Source: Erysipelothrix rhusiopathiae
GTDB lineage: Bacteria; Bacillota_I; Bacilli_A; Erysipelotrichales; Erysipelotrichaceae
DNA: 64,000 nucleotides
Assembly: GCF_900637845.1 (NCBI RefSeq)
Contig: NZ_LR134439.1
Location: 186,001-250,000 of the forward strand
Direction: 5' to 3'
Part shown: piece after piece, positions 1-9,139 of the stretch
How positions within the stretch are numbered: position 1 is the stretch's first letter
Layout: every line of letters starts with the position of its first letter
The notes under the pieces: model-generated
Told to the model about the DNA's origin: nothing
Databases searched by the model: none
Seen by the model: the letters and a program-made list of their open reading frames with translations, nothing else
Translations under genes and position numbers: made by a program

Positions 1-760
1 ACCTAAACTAATCGTAGCAGGAGCAAGTGCATACTCTCGTGAAATTGACTTCAAGCGCTTTAAAGAAATTGCGGATGAAGTTGGAGCATATCTAATGGTA
101 GACATGGCCCATATTGCAGGTCTTGTTGCTTCAGGGCTTCATCAAAGTCCCGTCCCTTATGCAGACTTTGTAACCACGACAACACATAAAACACTTCGTG
201 GACCACGTGGTGGCGCAATTCTCTGTAAAGAAAAATATGCGCGCAAGTTGGATCGTTCTGTATTCCCTGGTATGCAAGGGGGACCATTGATGCATGTGAT
301 TGCGGGAAAAGCGGTATGTTTCTATGAAGCATTGCAACCAAATTTCAAAACCTATCAACAACAAGTCATTCTTAATGCGAAAACACTTGCACAAGAGTTT
401 TCAAACTTGGGATATCGCTTGGTAAGCGGTGGAACGGATAATCACTTAATCCTTGTGGATGTGAAAAATAGTATTGGAATGACCGGTGCTCATGCAGAAA
501 AAGTTCTTGATAAAGTAGGTATTACCATTAATAAAAATGCAATCCCATTTGATACCGAACGACCTGCTGTTACAAGTGGAATCCGTCTCGGATCACCAGC
601 GATGACAAGTCGTGGTTTCAAAGAGGAAGAGTTTAAGAAGATAGCTCACTGGATTCATGAAGCATTAACGCATTATGAAGACGACGAAATCTTGACACGA
701 ATTAGTAATGAAGTTAAAACGTTAACACGTCAATACCCGGTGAGAGGAGAAAGAATATGA
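1..760 (+). CDS. glyA: serine hydroxymethyltransferase, 3' part (cut by window start)
   Basis: Serine hydroxymethyltransferase, a PLP enzyme interconverting serine plus tetrahydrofolate with glycine plus 5,10-methylene-tetrahydrofolate. It supplies one-carbon units in the cytoplasm. The reading frame is already open at base 2, so the N-terminal part lies outside the window. The visible part carries the family core: the VDMAHIAGL segment with its PLP-ring histidine, and [14 protein letters not shown] at about 167-208, whose lysine (188-190) forms the internal aldimine. Near the C-terminus the [15 protein letters not shown] segment binds the carboxylate. The stop overlaps the upp start (ATGA), which implies translational coupling of one-carbon and pyrimidine-salvage genes, as in other Firmicutes. 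Confidence 0.97.
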   Translation, partial: PKLIVAGASAYSREIDFKRFKEIADEVGAYLMVDMAHIAGLVASGLHQSPVPYADFVTTTTHKTLRGPRGGAILCKEKYARKLDRSVFPGMQGGPLMHVIAGKAVCFYEALQPNFKTYQQQVILNAKTLAQEFSNLGYRLVSGGTDNHLILVDVKNSIGMTGAHAEKVLDKVGITINKNAIPFDTERPAVTSGIRLGSPAMTSRGFKEEEFKKIAHWIHEALTHYEDDEILTRISNEVKTLTRQYPVRGERI

Positions 761-1377
761 TTACAGTATTAAATCACCCATTAATTACACATAAACTTAC
801 ACAAATGAGAATGGAATCTACAAAGACCAAAGATTTCCGTCAAAATCTTGATGAAATAGCAGGTCTTATGGCTTACGAAATTACACGCGATCTTAAATTA
901 GACCCTGTAACGATTAACACACCATGTGGAGAATATGACACATTTGAAATGAAACGTGATGTTGTCTTAGTCCCAATTTTACGTGCAGGTCTTGGAATGG
1001 TTGATGGAATTCAAAATTTAATACCAACAGCTAAAGTAGGACACGTTGGTGTTTATCGTGATGAGGAAACACTGATGCCACATGAATACTTCGCAAAATT
1101 CCCTGAGAATTTAGCTGAGTCTGAAGTATTAGTTTTAGATCCAATGCTTGCAACAGGTGGTAGTGCCGATGCAGCAATTGAAATCGTAAAAAGACATGGC
1201 GCAAAAACAATTAAGCTTGTTTGTCTAGTTGGGGCACCTGAAGGTGTTGAACTTATTAAGAAGGCGCATCCAGATGTTGATATTTTCTTAGCAGCACTTG
1301 ATGAAAAACTTAATGCAGATGGATATATTGTTCCAGGTCTTGGAGATGCTGGAGACCGAATTTTCGGTACAAAATAA
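757..1377 (+). CDS. upp: uracil phosphoribosyltransferase
   Basis: Converts uracil and PRPP to UMP in pyrimidine salvage. At 206 residues it matches the usual family length. The PRPP-binding loop reads [16 protein letters not shown] and the uracil-binding C-terminal region reads [16 protein letters not shown], both diagnostic. The ATG overlaps the glyA stop by four bases and is preceded by the Shine-Dalgarno-like GAGAGGAGAAAG inside the end of glyA. A strong intrinsic terminator follows at once, so this is the last gene of the glyA operon. Confidence 0.97.
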   Translation: MITVLNHPLITHKLTQMRMESTKTKDFRQNLDEIAGLMAYEITRDLKLDPVTINTPCGEYDTFEMKRDVVLVPILRAGLGMVDGIQNLIPTAKVGHVGVYRDEETLMPHEYFAKFPENLAESEVLVLDPMLATGGSADAAIEIVKRHGAKTIKLVCLVGAPEGVELIKKAHPDVDIFLAALDEKLNADGYIVPGLGDAGDRIFGTK

Positions 1378-1382
1378 ATTCT

Positions 1383-1409
1383 AAACCACAGTTTTACTGT
1401 GGTTTTTTT
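1383..1409 (+). terminator. intrinsic terminator after upp
   Basis: Stem AAACCACAG / CTGTGGTTT with a five-base TTTTA loop, followed directly by a T run. It ends the glyA-upp transcript. Confidence 0.9.
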
Positions 1410-1447
1410 ATGTTTTGATATAATAGATACAAAAAGGAGTGAGCAAA

Positions 1448-2182
1448 ATGATCGTTGAGGTATGTGCAGGAAGTGTCGAGGATTGCATCACTGCACAAAC
1501 ATGTGGTGCCAATCGTATTGAATTAAACAGTGGTTTATATTTAGGGGGGTTAACTCCAAGTGCAGGGATGCTTGTGTCTGCGAAACAACATACGAACATT
1601 CCAATTATCACCATGATAAGACCAAGAGGCGGGGGATTTTGTTATTCAGAATTGGAAGTGGAATCAATGATTTACGATGCTGAAAACTTAATTCAAAATG
1701 GTTCAGATGGACTTGTTTTTGGATTTCTTAACGAAGATTCGACTGTGAATATGAAACTTACTCAAAAATTTGTGGATATCTGTCATAATGCGGGAATTGA
1801 GGCCATTTTTCATCGTGCGTTTGATTGTGTTTTGGACCCGATCAAGGCAATTGAAGACTTAATTGCTTGTGGTGTTGATCGTGTTCTAACAAGCGGATTA
1901 CAGGACCATGCAAGTGATGGCATTGAATTACTTACAGAACTTCATAAAACCTATTCTAAAGATATCGAGTTGTGTGTTGGTTCAGGTGTGAATGAATCGA
2001 ATGCTTTAGAAATTGTGGAGAAAACAGGCATTCATCAACTCCATAGTTCGTTTAAGACATGGTATTTAGATCCGACGACAAAAAACGATTCAGTTTCGTA
2101 CGCTTACAGTCATCTTGGAGATTATGATGGTGTCAGTGAGGACAAACTTAAATCATTTATGAGTACAGTTCAAAAGCAATAA
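1448..2182 (+). CDS. cutC: CutC family protein
   Basis: CutC-family TIM-barrel protein of 244 residues. The family was first linked to copper homeostasis, but its molecular activity is still unsettled. Family features seen are MIVEVCAGS at the N-terminus, IELNSGLYLGGLTPS, IITMIRPRGGGFCYS, and FHRAFD with DRVLTSG. The ATG at 1448 is chosen over an in-frame GTG at 1439 because AAAAAGGAG (1431-1439) is correctly spaced for 1448 and overlaps the GTG. A TATAAT at 1419-1424 may serve as -10, although no good -35 was seen. The last bases of the gene run into the promoter of the fluoride-riboswitch transcript. Confidence 0.9.
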   Translation: MIVEVCAGSVEDCITAQTCGANRIELNSGLYLGGLTPSAGMLVSAKQHTNIPIITMIRPRGGGFCYSELEVESMIYDAENLIQNGSDGLVFGFLNEDSTVNMKLTQKFVDICHNAGIEAIFHRAFDCVLDPIKAIEDLIACGVDRVLTSGLQDHASDGIELLTELHKTYSKDIELCVGSGVNESNALEIVEKTGIHQLHSSFKTWYLDPTTKNDSVSYAYSHLGDYDGVSEDKLKSFMSTVQKQ

Positions 2183-2195
2183 AATATGGTATAAT
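2168..2195 (+). promoter_or_regulatory. putative promoter of the fluoride-riboswitch transcript
   Basis: Perfect -10 TATAAT at 2190-2195, with only a weak -35 candidate (GTTCAA, 2168-2173) inside the end of cutC. It places the start of transcription just before the aptamer. Confidence 0.55.
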
Positions 2196-2202
2196 TTACA
2201 AA

Positions 2203-2283
2203 ACGGTGATGGGGTTTGCCATAACTGCGACAGCTGATAACTCCTACATAAGACCACAGGGTCTTTTTGTAGGAGTTTTTTTT
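2203..2283 (+). ncRNA. fluoride riboswitch (crcB motif) with terminator expression platform
   Basis: The conserved aptamer segments are visible: GGTGATGGGGTTTGCC at 2205-2220, ATAACTGC after it, and GCTGATAACTCCTAC at 2233-2247. GGGGTT (2211-2216) can pair with AACTCC (2239-2244), the expected pseudoknot. The same AACTCCTAC (2239-2247) is also the 5' arm of a terminator whose 3' arm GTAGGAGTT (2269-2277) runs into eight T's. The two structures are mutually exclusive, so fluoride binding should prevent termination and switch on the downstream antiporter. The Shine-Dalgarno sequence GGAGG lies immediately after the T run. Confidence 0.92.
2239..2283 (+). terminator. riboswitch-controlled terminator
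   Basis: AACTCCTAC / GTAGGAGTT outer stem with an inner AAGACC / GGTCTT helix, followed by a T tract. It forms the OFF state of the fluoride riboswitch. Confidence 0.88.
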
Positions 2284-2292
2284 GGAGGTACT

Positions 2293-3444
2293 ATGATATA
2301 TACAATTTTACTAATCTTAATTCTAGGCCAAGTTTCAAAAAAAACGGCTAAAATGATGCATGTTCCAGCATTACTACTATTAATCATTCTTGGTATGACA
2401 ATAGGTCCCTTTGGCCTCAATTGGATTCATCCAAGTATTCAAATGTTGTCATCTGAAATTCGAGGTTTTGCTTTGATCATTATTTTACTTCGCGCTGGTT
2501 TTGGTCTCGATCGCCAAAATCTTGCTCAAGTAGGTCGACCTGCATTTTTGCTCAGTTTTGTTCCAGGTGTTTTTGAAGCGGGAACAGTTATGATTTTAAG
2601 TATGCATTTTTTGAATTTTAGTTTTATTCAGGGTGGGGTGTTAGGCTTCATTTTGGCGGCAGTTTCTCCAGCTGTAGTGGTCCCAATGATGGTTTATTTA
2701 GAAAAAAATAGAATTGGCACCCAAAAAAAGATTCCAACTTTAATCCTTGCCGGAGCATCGGTGGATGATATTGTGGCGATATCAATATTCTCTGTTTTTC
2801 TCGGTTTTTCGAGTACGGGATGGATATCTCCACTTCAAATTATGCTGAGATTGCCCATGATGATCGTCATAGGATTTATTTCCGGGGTAATGCTCGGTCG
2901 AGTTTTAAGTGCTTATGGGAAGAATTCAAAGATAACTGTGTTTTTGATGTTGATGCTTGCTTTTTGTCTGCAAAAATCAGAAAAGTATTTACCGATAGCC
3001 TCATTATTAGGCGTGATGGTGAGTGCTGCAACACTTCGAGAACGTAACCAATCATTAGCCGTTTTTCTTTCTAATGCGATGGATTCACTTTGGGTTGTCG
3101 CGGAGATTTTTCTTTTTGTCTTAGTTGGTGCGCAAGTGGATTTTAAAGCGGCACAATCTTCGGGTATAATCGGAGTTGTAATCATTGTTTGTGCTCTTTT
3201 GGTACGTATGGTGGGTGTTTTTGTATCACTAATCAACACAGATTTAACCCTTAAAGAACGAATTTTTGTAGCAATTTCATACATACCGAAAGCGACAGTT
3301 CAAGCGGCAATTGGTGGGACACCTTTAGCCTTGGGTTTACCAAATGGTGAAGTAATTCTTGCGATTTCAGTTCTTGCGATTTTAATTACAACACCACTGG
3401 GAGCAATCGGAATGAACTTGACGGCGAAGCCACTCTTAGAGTGA
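2293..3444 (+). CDS. cation/proton antiporter, fluoride-inducible
   Basis: Polytopic membrane protein of 383 residues resembling the CPA (sodium/proton exchanger) superfamily. It has about 11-12 hydrophobic segments and the family stretches LGMTIGPFGL, ASVDDIVAISIF and VGAQVDF. The start is the ATG at 2293, next to GGAGG at 2284-2288. Further in-frame starts upstream fall inside the riboswitch and would translate the aptamer. A sodium/proton antiporter class is known among genes controlled by crcB-motif RNAs, so this gene probably contributes to fluoride tolerance. Whether it moves fluoride itself or restores ion balance cannot be told from sequence. Confidence 0.85.
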   Translation: MIYTILLILILGQVSKKTAKMMHVPALLLLIILGMTIGPFGLNWIHPSIQMLSSEIRGFALIIILLRAGFGLDRQNLAQVGRPAFLLSFVPGVFEAGTVMILSMHFLNFSFIQGGVLGFILAAVSPAVVVPMMVYLEKNRIGTQKKIPTLILAGASVDDIVAISIFSVFLGFSSTGWISPLQIMLRLPMMIVIGFISGVMLGRVLSAYGKNSKITVFLMLMLAFCLQKSEKYLPIASLLGVMVSAATLRERNQSLAVFLSNAMDSLWVVAEIFLFVLVGAQVDFKAAQSSGIIGVVIIVCALLVRMVGVFVSLINTDLTLKERIFVAISYIPKATVQAAIGGTPLALGLPNGEVILAISVLAILITTPLGAIGMNLTAKPLLE

Positions 3445-3535
3445 ACTAAAAATAAGAATATCGTAAATTTTGTTATTTTATATTATCAATGGAATTTCGG
3501 TGTGTTATTTGATATAGTAATATAGGTGAATAATT

Positions 3536-3736
3536 ATGCATGATATCCAAAGAATTGTTTTATATTTCGTATGTTTTCTCGCAAGTGCTTATGCACTCAG
3601 AGGGATTGATTTTCATAAAGTGATGCGAAAAGGTAGTGAAACGCGTATTCAATTACTCTACATATTCTTATCTCTTGGATTAGGTTATGTTGTAGCGCAG
3701 TTTTTGATGGGATTATCATTCGCTTATTTCATGTAG
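3536..3736 (+). CDS. DUF1146 small membrane protein (YwzB-like)
   Basis: A 66-residue protein with two hydrophobic helices: IVLYFVCFLASAYAL near the N-terminus and YIFLSLGLGYVVAQF near the C-terminus. They are joined by a basic loop with DFHKVMRKG. The pattern matches the DUF1146 family, which sits near cell-wall or cytoskeleton genes in many Firmicutes. The function is not known. It ends 28 bases before mreB, whose strong GGAGG lies in that gap, so the two are probably co-transcribed. Confidence 0.75.
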   Translation: MHDIQRIVLYFVCFLASAYALRGIDFHKVMRKGSETRIQLLYIFLSLGLGYVVAQFLMGLSFAYFM

Positions 3737-3764
3737 AAAAGACGAGAGAATTGGAGGACAAAGA

Positions 3765-4763
3765 ATGTTTTCAAAAGCAGTCGGAATTGACTTAGGTACC
3801 GCAAATATTTTAATTTATGTAAAAGGCGAAGGCGTCGTTTTAGACGAACCTTCAGTAGTATCCATTGATGCTGAAACTAAAAAATGCCTTGCTGTAGGAC
3901 AATCAGCAAAAGATATGTTAGGGCGTACACCAGGACGTGTTCTAGCAATCCGTCCATTGAAGGATGGCGTTATTGCAGATTTTGAAGTAACAGAAATGAT
4001 GCTTCAATATTTTGTTAGAAAATTAAACCTTAAAGGTATGTTTTCACGACCAACAATCTTAATTTGCTGTCCATCAAATATTACATCTGTAGAACGTAAA
4101 GCGATCAGTGATGCAGCTTATCGTGCAGGTGCTAAACGTGTTTACATCGAAGAGGAACCAAAAGTTGCTGCTGTCGGTGCAAATCTAGATATTTCAAAAC
4201 CAGCAGGTTCAATGGTTTTAGATATAGGTGGAGGAACAACCGATGTTGCAATCCTTTCACTTGGTGAAATCGTAACAAGTACATCTCTAAAAGTTGCGGG
4301 TGACCGTTTAGATCATGATATTATCAAATATGTTAAAGATACATACAAACTTTTAATTGGGGATCGTACCGCTGAAGAAATCAAAACTCACATTGGGACT
4401 GCTCGTATCGACAGTGTCAAAGATATGGAACAAACTACGATTGCAGTTAGTGGTCGTGATTTAGTTACAGGTCTTCCAAATACAATTACATTAAAAGCAG
4501 AAGAAACAGCGAATGCTATGCACGAAAGTCTTCAAGACATTGTGCGCGCATGCCGTACTGTTCTTGAACAAACACCTCCTGAACTATCAGCAGATATTGT
4601 AGGACGAGGAATCGTACTTACAGGTGGTGGAGCATTATTACATGGCCTTGATGAATTAATTTCACATGAATTAAGTATTCCAGTTTATGTTGCTGAAAAC
4701 GCACTAACCTGTGTTGCTGAGGGAACAGGAATCATGTTAGAAAACTTAGACTTAGTTCGATAA
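3765..4763 (+). CDS. mreB: rod shape-determining protein MreB/Mbl
   Basis: Actin-like ATPase of 332 residues that forms membrane-associated filaments directing lateral wall synthesis. The nucleotide-binding elements are GIDLGTANIL (phosphate 1), LDIGGGTTDVAIL (phosphate 2) and GIVLTGGGALLHGL (adenosine motif). TTGGAGGAC precedes the ATG. No mreC or mreD follows, as is common for extra mreB/mbl copies, so this could be the mbl-type paralogue. It is co-directional with the DUF1146 gene and ends at a symmetrical terminator. Confidence 0.95.
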   Translation: MFSKAVGIDLGTANILIYVKGEGVVLDEPSVVSIDAETKKCLAVGQSAKDMLGRTPGRVLAIRPLKDGVIADFEVTEMMLQYFVRKLNLKGMFSRPTILICCPSNITSVERKAISDAAYRAGAKRVYIEEEPKVAAVGANLDISKPAGSMVLDIGGGTTDVAILSLGEIVTSTSLKVAGDRLDHDIIKYVKDTYKLLIGDRTAEEIKTHIGTARIDSVKDMEQTTIAVSGRDLVTGLPNTITLKAEETANAMHESLQDIVRACRTVLEQTPPELSADIVGRGIVLTGGGALLHGLDELISHELSIPVYVAENALTCVAEGTGIMLENLDLVR

Positions 4764-4780
4764 TTACAACTAAGTGTTTT

Positions 4781-4805
4781 AAAAAGAGCCAATGGCTCTT
4801 TTTAT
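4781..4805. terminator. terminator after mreB
   Basis: AAAAAGAGCC / GGCTCTTTTT with a three-base AAT loop, A-rich on one side and T-rich on the other. Confidence 0.88.
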
Positions 4806-4852
4806 TTAGGGAGTCTCCATATTCATGTATATCTAGTTTCGGAGGGGTTCTT

Positions 4853-5419
4853 ATGATGAAACTAGAGCCAGGATGGCTAAAAAAATGTGAAAATCGATCT
4901 GTTAATCGGACTGTTGAAGAATATTTAGAGACTTATCGCAAGTATATTTATTTGTTACCACCATACTATATCCGTAAAGAATGTATCAGCGGACTGAATC
5001 GAATGTGTCGCCAGAAAAATTGGTCTTGTGAATCATTAAATATGACCGTGTCCATTGGTGATATCTGTTATATGGAATTTGGTCAAGCATTTATCAATGA
5101 AGCTGGTTATCAACATTTTGGATTGGTTATGGGGATATTCAACTATAAACTTTTCGTTGTTCCTATGACTTCAAATTTTGAAATCATTCGACAAGCGAGG
5201 AATATAAATCTTTTCGGAAAACGACATCTCTATTACATTGGGAAAATACCAGGGCTCAATAAATCATCGGTATTGTTTCTTAATGATTGTAAGTATGTTA
5301 ATTCAGCAAGGATTATTTCAATTAATGGTCATATTGATCCAAGCAGTGCGATGTTTAAAGAGATTCGAAATCTAATTATAAAAGAGACGTTTGATATGGA
5401 GGTAAGCGATGATGCATAA
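4853..5419 (+). CDS. PemK/MazF-like protein with N-terminal extension
   Basis: A 188-residue protein whose residues from about 67 on resemble the PemK/MazF endoribonuclease toxin fold. The matching stretches are SIGDICYMEFGQ, HFGLVMGIFNYKLFVVPMTSN, then GLNKSSVLFLNDCKYVNSARI. The first 66 residues are a charged, tyrosine-rich extension not expected in a minimal MazF. No antitoxin gene lies beside it. GGAGGGG at 4841 supports the ATG at 4853, and 4856 is an alternative. It overlaps tilS by 11 bases, so the two are translated from one mRNA. RNase activity is not established from sequence, and it may be a domesticated fold. Confidence 0.6.
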   Translation: MMKLEPGWLKKCENRSVNRTVEEYLETYRKYIYLLPPYYIRKECISGLNRMCRQKNWSCESLNMTVSIGDICYMEFGQAFINEAGYQHFGLVMGIFNYKLFVVPMTSNFEIIRQARNINLFGKRHLYYIGKIPGLNKSSVLFLNDCKYVNSARIISINGHIDPSSAMFKEIRNLIIKETFDMEVSDDA

Positions 5420-6611
5420 AAAGTGGATAGTAGGTGTATCGGGAGGGCCAGATTCAATGGCGCTTTTGGATATACTTTCTAAACAAAACATACCATGTGT
5501 TGCAGCTCATGTTAACTATGGTAAAAGAGAAACAAGTAAACGTGATGAAGACATCGTTCGGAAATATTGTGAAAAAAACCATATCCCGTTTGAATGTTCA
5601 AACTACGAAGACGATGGAAAAAACCATAATTTCCAACACCAAGCACGTGCATTTCGCTATGCGTTCTTTAAAGAATTGGTACTTAAATATGATGCTGAGG
5701 GTGTAGCGATTGCTCACCACTTCAACGATGATCTTGAAACGTATCTTTTCCAGAAACAACGTAAAATGGAAAGTGAACACGTAGGATTGGCACAGTATAC
5801 AGAAATCATGGATGTAACCGTGTGGCGTCCCCTATTGGATATGACTAAAGACATGGTTGTTCAATATTGTGACGACCACCAAATTCAATATGGCATCGAT
5901 GAATCCAACTTGAGTCTTGACTATACGCGAAATCAAATTCGTAACGATATTCATTATATGGATGAAAATTCATATGAAAGTTTGGTAAAAGAAATGCTCG
6001 CTGCAAAGCAATATGGCGAAAAAAGGAGTAAAATGGTGAAGAGTATCGCACTTCAGCTGGATTCCAAAGTTAAAGTCGATATGTACGCTTTGATACAAGA
6101 TGGTATAAGACCCCGTGTTCTCCGATTGTGGATGGCACAAAACGGTGTGGAAACACATACAATGAGTGGTCCTTTTCTTAAAGAGTTAGATACACTTATT
6201 TTGCAAGAAAAAGCTTTTATTCAGTTTGGAAACAAACGCCTAAGTTCAAGCTATGGTGAACTTGCAATTACAGACAACACACCGTATGAATATCATTTTA
6301 CTCAAATATCGCATGTTACTACAGATCATTTTGTCTTAAGCGATTCGGGTCAAACGATACAAGGCGTGACGCTTTCGGAATCAGATTTTCCAATTATGAT
6401 TCGAAATGCCCGTAAAGGCGATTCAATTAAGATGAGGTTTGGAACGAAGTCTTTAAATCGATTCTTTATTGATCGTAAAATACCACGTCATGAACGCGAA
6501 ATATGGCCTGTTATTGTGAATTCATCGCAACAAATTGTGTTTGTTGTGGGAATGGGTTGTGATGAACATCATTACTCTAACAATCCCAATCTTTTTATGT
6601 TAGAATTATAA
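5409..6611 (+). CDS. tilS: tRNA(Ile)-lysidine synthase
   Basis: ATP-dependent enzyme that converts C34 of the CAU-anticodon tRNA(Ile) to lysidine, switching recognition from Met to Ile. It is essential in nearly all bacteria. The N-terminal PP-loop is GVSGGPDSMALL at residues 8-19, followed by the HHFNDDLETYLF signature typical of TilS and the RPLLDMTKD element. The protein is 400 residues. ATG codons at 5409 and 5412 are both served by GGAGG at 5398-5402. It overlaps the preceding MazF-like gene and is followed by hpt and ftsH, the standard Firmicute order. Confidence 0.95.
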   Translation: MMHKKWIVGVSGGPDSMALLDILSKQNIPCVAAHVNYGKRETSKRDEDIVRKYCEKNHIPFECSNYEDDGKNHNFQHQARAFRYAFFKELVLKYDAEGVAIAHHFNDDLETYLFQKQRKMESEHVGLAQYTEIMDVTVWRPLLDMTKDMVVQYCDDHQIQYGIDESNLSLDYTRNQIRNDIHYMDENSYESLVKEMLAAKQYGEKRSKMVKSIALQLDSKVKVDMYALIQDGIRPRVLRLWMAQNGVETHTMSGPFLKELDTLILQEKAFIQFGNKRLSSSYGELAITDNTPYEYHFTQISHVTTDHFVLSDSGQTIQGVTLSESDFPIMIRNARKGDSIKMRFGTKSLNRFFIDRKIPRHEREIWPVIVNSSQQIVFVVGMGCDEHHYSNNPNLFMLEL

Positions 6612-6636
6612 TTATCGCAGGAGGATTATTTATAGT

Positions 6637-7176
6637 ATGCACCAAGATGTAGAGAGTATTTTGATAAGTGAAGAAGAAATTGAAAAAAGATGTGAAGAAC
6701 TCGGACAAGTTATCACTGAACATTATAAAAATGTAGAAGGTCCGCTCGTACTTGTGGCACTTTTAAAAGGATCCGTACCATTCCTTGCACGCCTCATTAA
6801 GTATATTGACCTTGATATCGAATTTGATTTCATGGATGTTTCAAGTTACGAAGGTACGGAATCATCACGCGATATTCGAATTTTGAAAGATTTGGATCGT
6901 TCAATTAAAGGCACTAATATCTTGCTTGTAGAAGATATTGTGGATACAGGAAATACCCTTAAAGCAGTTATTAAACTCTTAATGAATAAGGGTGCTAATG
7001 ACGTCAAAGTTATTACATTATTAGATAAACCATCACGTCGTGAAGTTGATGTTTATGCTGACTTTATTGGGTTTGAAATCGAAAACCTATTTGTTATCGG
7101 TTTTGGTATGGACTATTATGAAAAATATAGACAATTACCATACATTGGAATTTTAAAAGATACAGTCTATAAGTAA
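6637..7176 (+). CDS. hpt: hypoxanthine phosphoribosyltransferase
   Basis: Salvages hypoxanthine and guanine with PRPP to IMP and GMP. It has 179 residues, the usual length. The PRPP loop is ILLVEDIVDTGNTLKAV, and the flexible-loop segment is VSSYEGTESS. AGGAGG at 6619-6624 precedes the ATG with a rather long 12-base spacing. It lies between tilS and ftsH, a conserved arrangement in which Hpt and TilS also act together on the ftsH promoter in Bacillus. That moonlighting role is family knowledge and is not visible here. Confidence 0.96.
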   Translation: MHQDVESILISEEEIEKRCEELGQVITEHYKNVEGPLVLVALLKGSVPFLARLIKYIDLDIEFDFMDVSSYEGTESSRDIRILKDLDRSIKGTNILLVEDIVDTGNTLKAVIKLLMNKGANDVKVITLLDKPSRREVDVYADFIGFEIENLFVIGFGMDYYEKYRQLPYIGILKDTVYK

Positions 7177-7189
7177 GGAGTGAATCCCG

Positions 7190-9085
7190 TTGAAAAACAA
7201 TAAAAAAAATAATATTATTTTGATGGTAATGACTGTGATGATGGCACTTGTTATCATGCAGTTAGCTGCACATCAAACACAGAAAGTTTTACCCGTTAAG
7301 GAGTTCTACAATGTTGTAGAAACTAAAAAAGTAGAAAATACAATTATTAAACCAAATAATAATGTCATTGATATTACAGGTGTATATGTTGAAAATGATC
7401 GAAAGATTGGATTCTCAACACGATTACCAAATACACCAGAACAACTCAATGCAGTAACGAAGCTACTTGCTGAAAAAGATGCAGCGATGTTAACAGCAGA
7501 TCCAAATGAAAGTAATTTCTTTGTGGATTTCTTGCTTGTAATCATTCCTTACATTTTGTTGGGTGGATTTATGTTCTTCCTTTTCTCTAAAATGGGAAAT
7601 GGAGGCAATAATAAAGCCTTTGAATTCAGTAAATCCCGCGCTAAAGTCCAAGGTGATATTAAAGTTCGCTTTAAAGACGTAGCGGGTGCTGAAGAAGAAA
7701 AAGAAGAAATGCAAGAGTTAATTGAGTACTTGCGTCATCCAAAACGTTTTGAAGCAATGGGTGCACGTATTCCTAAAGGGATGCTTCTTGTAGGTCCTCC
7801 AGGAACAGGTAAAACCTTACTTGCTAAAGCAGCTGCTGGTGAAGCAGATGTACCGTTCTATGCAATTTCCGGATCTGATTTTGTGGAAATGTTCGTAGGT
7901 GTTGGTGCAAGTCGCGTTCGCGATATGTTTAAAAAAGCTAAGGCAACAGCTCCTTGTATTATTTTCATTGATGAAATTGATGCTGTTGGACGCCAACGTG
8001 GTGCTGGTATGGGTGGAGGACACGATGAACGTGAACAAACACTTAACCAACTTCTTGTTGAAATGGATGGAATCGAAGAAAACTCAGGTGTACTCGTTTT
8101 AGCGGCTACTAACCGTGATGACGTATTGGATCCTGCGTTACTAAGACCGGGACGTTTTGACCGTACCATTACTGTTGGTTTACCCGATGTTAAAGGTCGT
8201 ACAGAAATCTTACAAGTTCATGCACGCAATAAGAAAATTGCGGATGATGTTGTGCTTAAACACATTGCACGCCGTACTCCAGGGTTCTCAGGAGCAGATC
8301 TTGAAAACGTATTGAACGAAGCTGCAATTCTTTCGGTTCGCGAAAATAAAACGGAAATCACTACAGATATTATTGATGAAGCGATTGACCGCGTTATTAT
8401 GGGACCTGCTAAGAAATCTAAAAAATATACTGAAAAAGAACGCTATATGGTTGCTGTTCACGAAACAGGACATGCAATTATTGGTATTAAACTAAAAAGT
8501 GCTGATAAAGTACAAAAAGTCACAATTATTCCACGTGGACAAGCAGGTGGATATAACTTAATGACACCTCGTGAGGAAACCTTTACTCAAAGTCGCTCAG
8601 ACTTGATGGGTAAAATCACTGGGTACCTTGGTGGTCGTGTTGCTGAAGAAATTGTCTTTAATGAAATTTCCACAGGTGCATACTCTGATATTCAATCCGC
8701 TACCAAAATTGCACGTGCAATGGTTACTCAATATGGTATGAGTGACTTAGGGCCAATTCAATACGATAGTAATGATGGAAACGTTTTCTTAGGAAGAGAT
8801 ATTTCCCAACCTCAAAACTATTCAGGTCAAATTGCATTTGAGATTGACAAAGAAGTTCGTCATATTATTGATCAATGTAAAGAAGAAGCTCGTAAACTCA
8901 TTGAGGAAAATCGTGAACTTCTTGACCGTATTGTTGAAGCACTTCTTGAATATGAAACGATTACTGCAGAGCAAATTCAAAACATTGTTGAAGGCCGTGA
9001 AGCCAATGATAATGGTGTTGTTGATGTTGAAGTTGTCAGTGAAACGGTTCAAGAACCTGATACAACAATTGATAAAGAAATTTAA
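7190..9085 (+). CDS. ftsH: ATP-dependent zinc metalloprotease FtsH
   Basis: Membrane-anchored hexameric AAA protease for quality control of membrane and regulatory proteins. It has 631 residues. TM1 spans roughly 8-26, followed by an extracytoplasmic loop and TM2 at about 112-133. Walker A is GPPGTGKT at 202-209, Walker B is [12 protein letters not shown], and the SRH is [18 protein letters not shown]. The zinc site is HETGH at 424-428. A short acidic tail rich in Val and Glu ends the protein. Translation starts at a TTG (7190) with AAGGAG at 7175-7180, suggesting moderated initiation. A terminator follows. Confidence 0.97.
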   Translation: MKNNKKNNIILMVMTVMMALVIMQLAAHQTQKVLPVKEFYNVVETKKVENTIIKPNNNVIDITGVYVENDRKIGFSTRLPNTPEQLNAVTKLLAEKDAAMLTADPNESNFFVDFLLVIIPYILLGGFMFFLFSKMGNGGNNKAFEFSKSRAKVQGDIKVRFKDVAGAEEEKEEMQELIEYLRHPKRFEAMGARIPKGMLLVGPPGTGKTLLAKAAAGEADVPFYAISGSDFVEMFVGVGASRVRDMFKKAKATAPCIIFIDEIDAVGRQRGAGMGGGHDEREQTLNQLLVEMDGIEENSGVLVLAATNRDDVLDPALLRPGRFDRTITVGLPDVKGRTEILQVHARNKKIADDVVLKHIARRTPGFSGADLENVLNEAAILSVRENKTEITTDIIDEAIDRVIMGPAKKSKKYTEKERYMVAVHETGHAIIGIKLKSADKVQKVTIIPRGQAGGYNLMTPREETFTQSRSDLMGKITGYLGGRVAEEIVFNEISTGAYSDIQSATKIARAMVTQYGMSDLGPIQYDSNDGNVFLGRDISQPQNYSGQIAFEIDKEVRHIIDQCKEEARKLIEENRELLDRIVEALLEYETITAEQIQNIVEGREANDNGVVDVEVVSETVQEPDTTIDKEI

Positions 9086-9095
9086 GCTTAGAGGG

Positions 9096-9120
9096 AGCCC
9101 CAATTCGTTGGGGCTTTTTT
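9096..9120 (+). terminator. terminator after ftsH
   Basis: AGCCCCAA / TTGGGGCT with a TTCG tetraloop, then a T run. It separates ftsH from hslO, although some read-through is likely because hslO starts only 20 bases later. Confidence 0.92.
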
Positions 9121-9139
9121 AAGAAAAAAGGAGACAATT

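Noticed and set aside
2206-2292. In-frame upstream starts that would extend the antiporter by 29 residues
   Set aside because: They lie inside the fluoride aptamer and terminator. The ATG at 2293 has its own GGAGG and starts a normal membrane helix.
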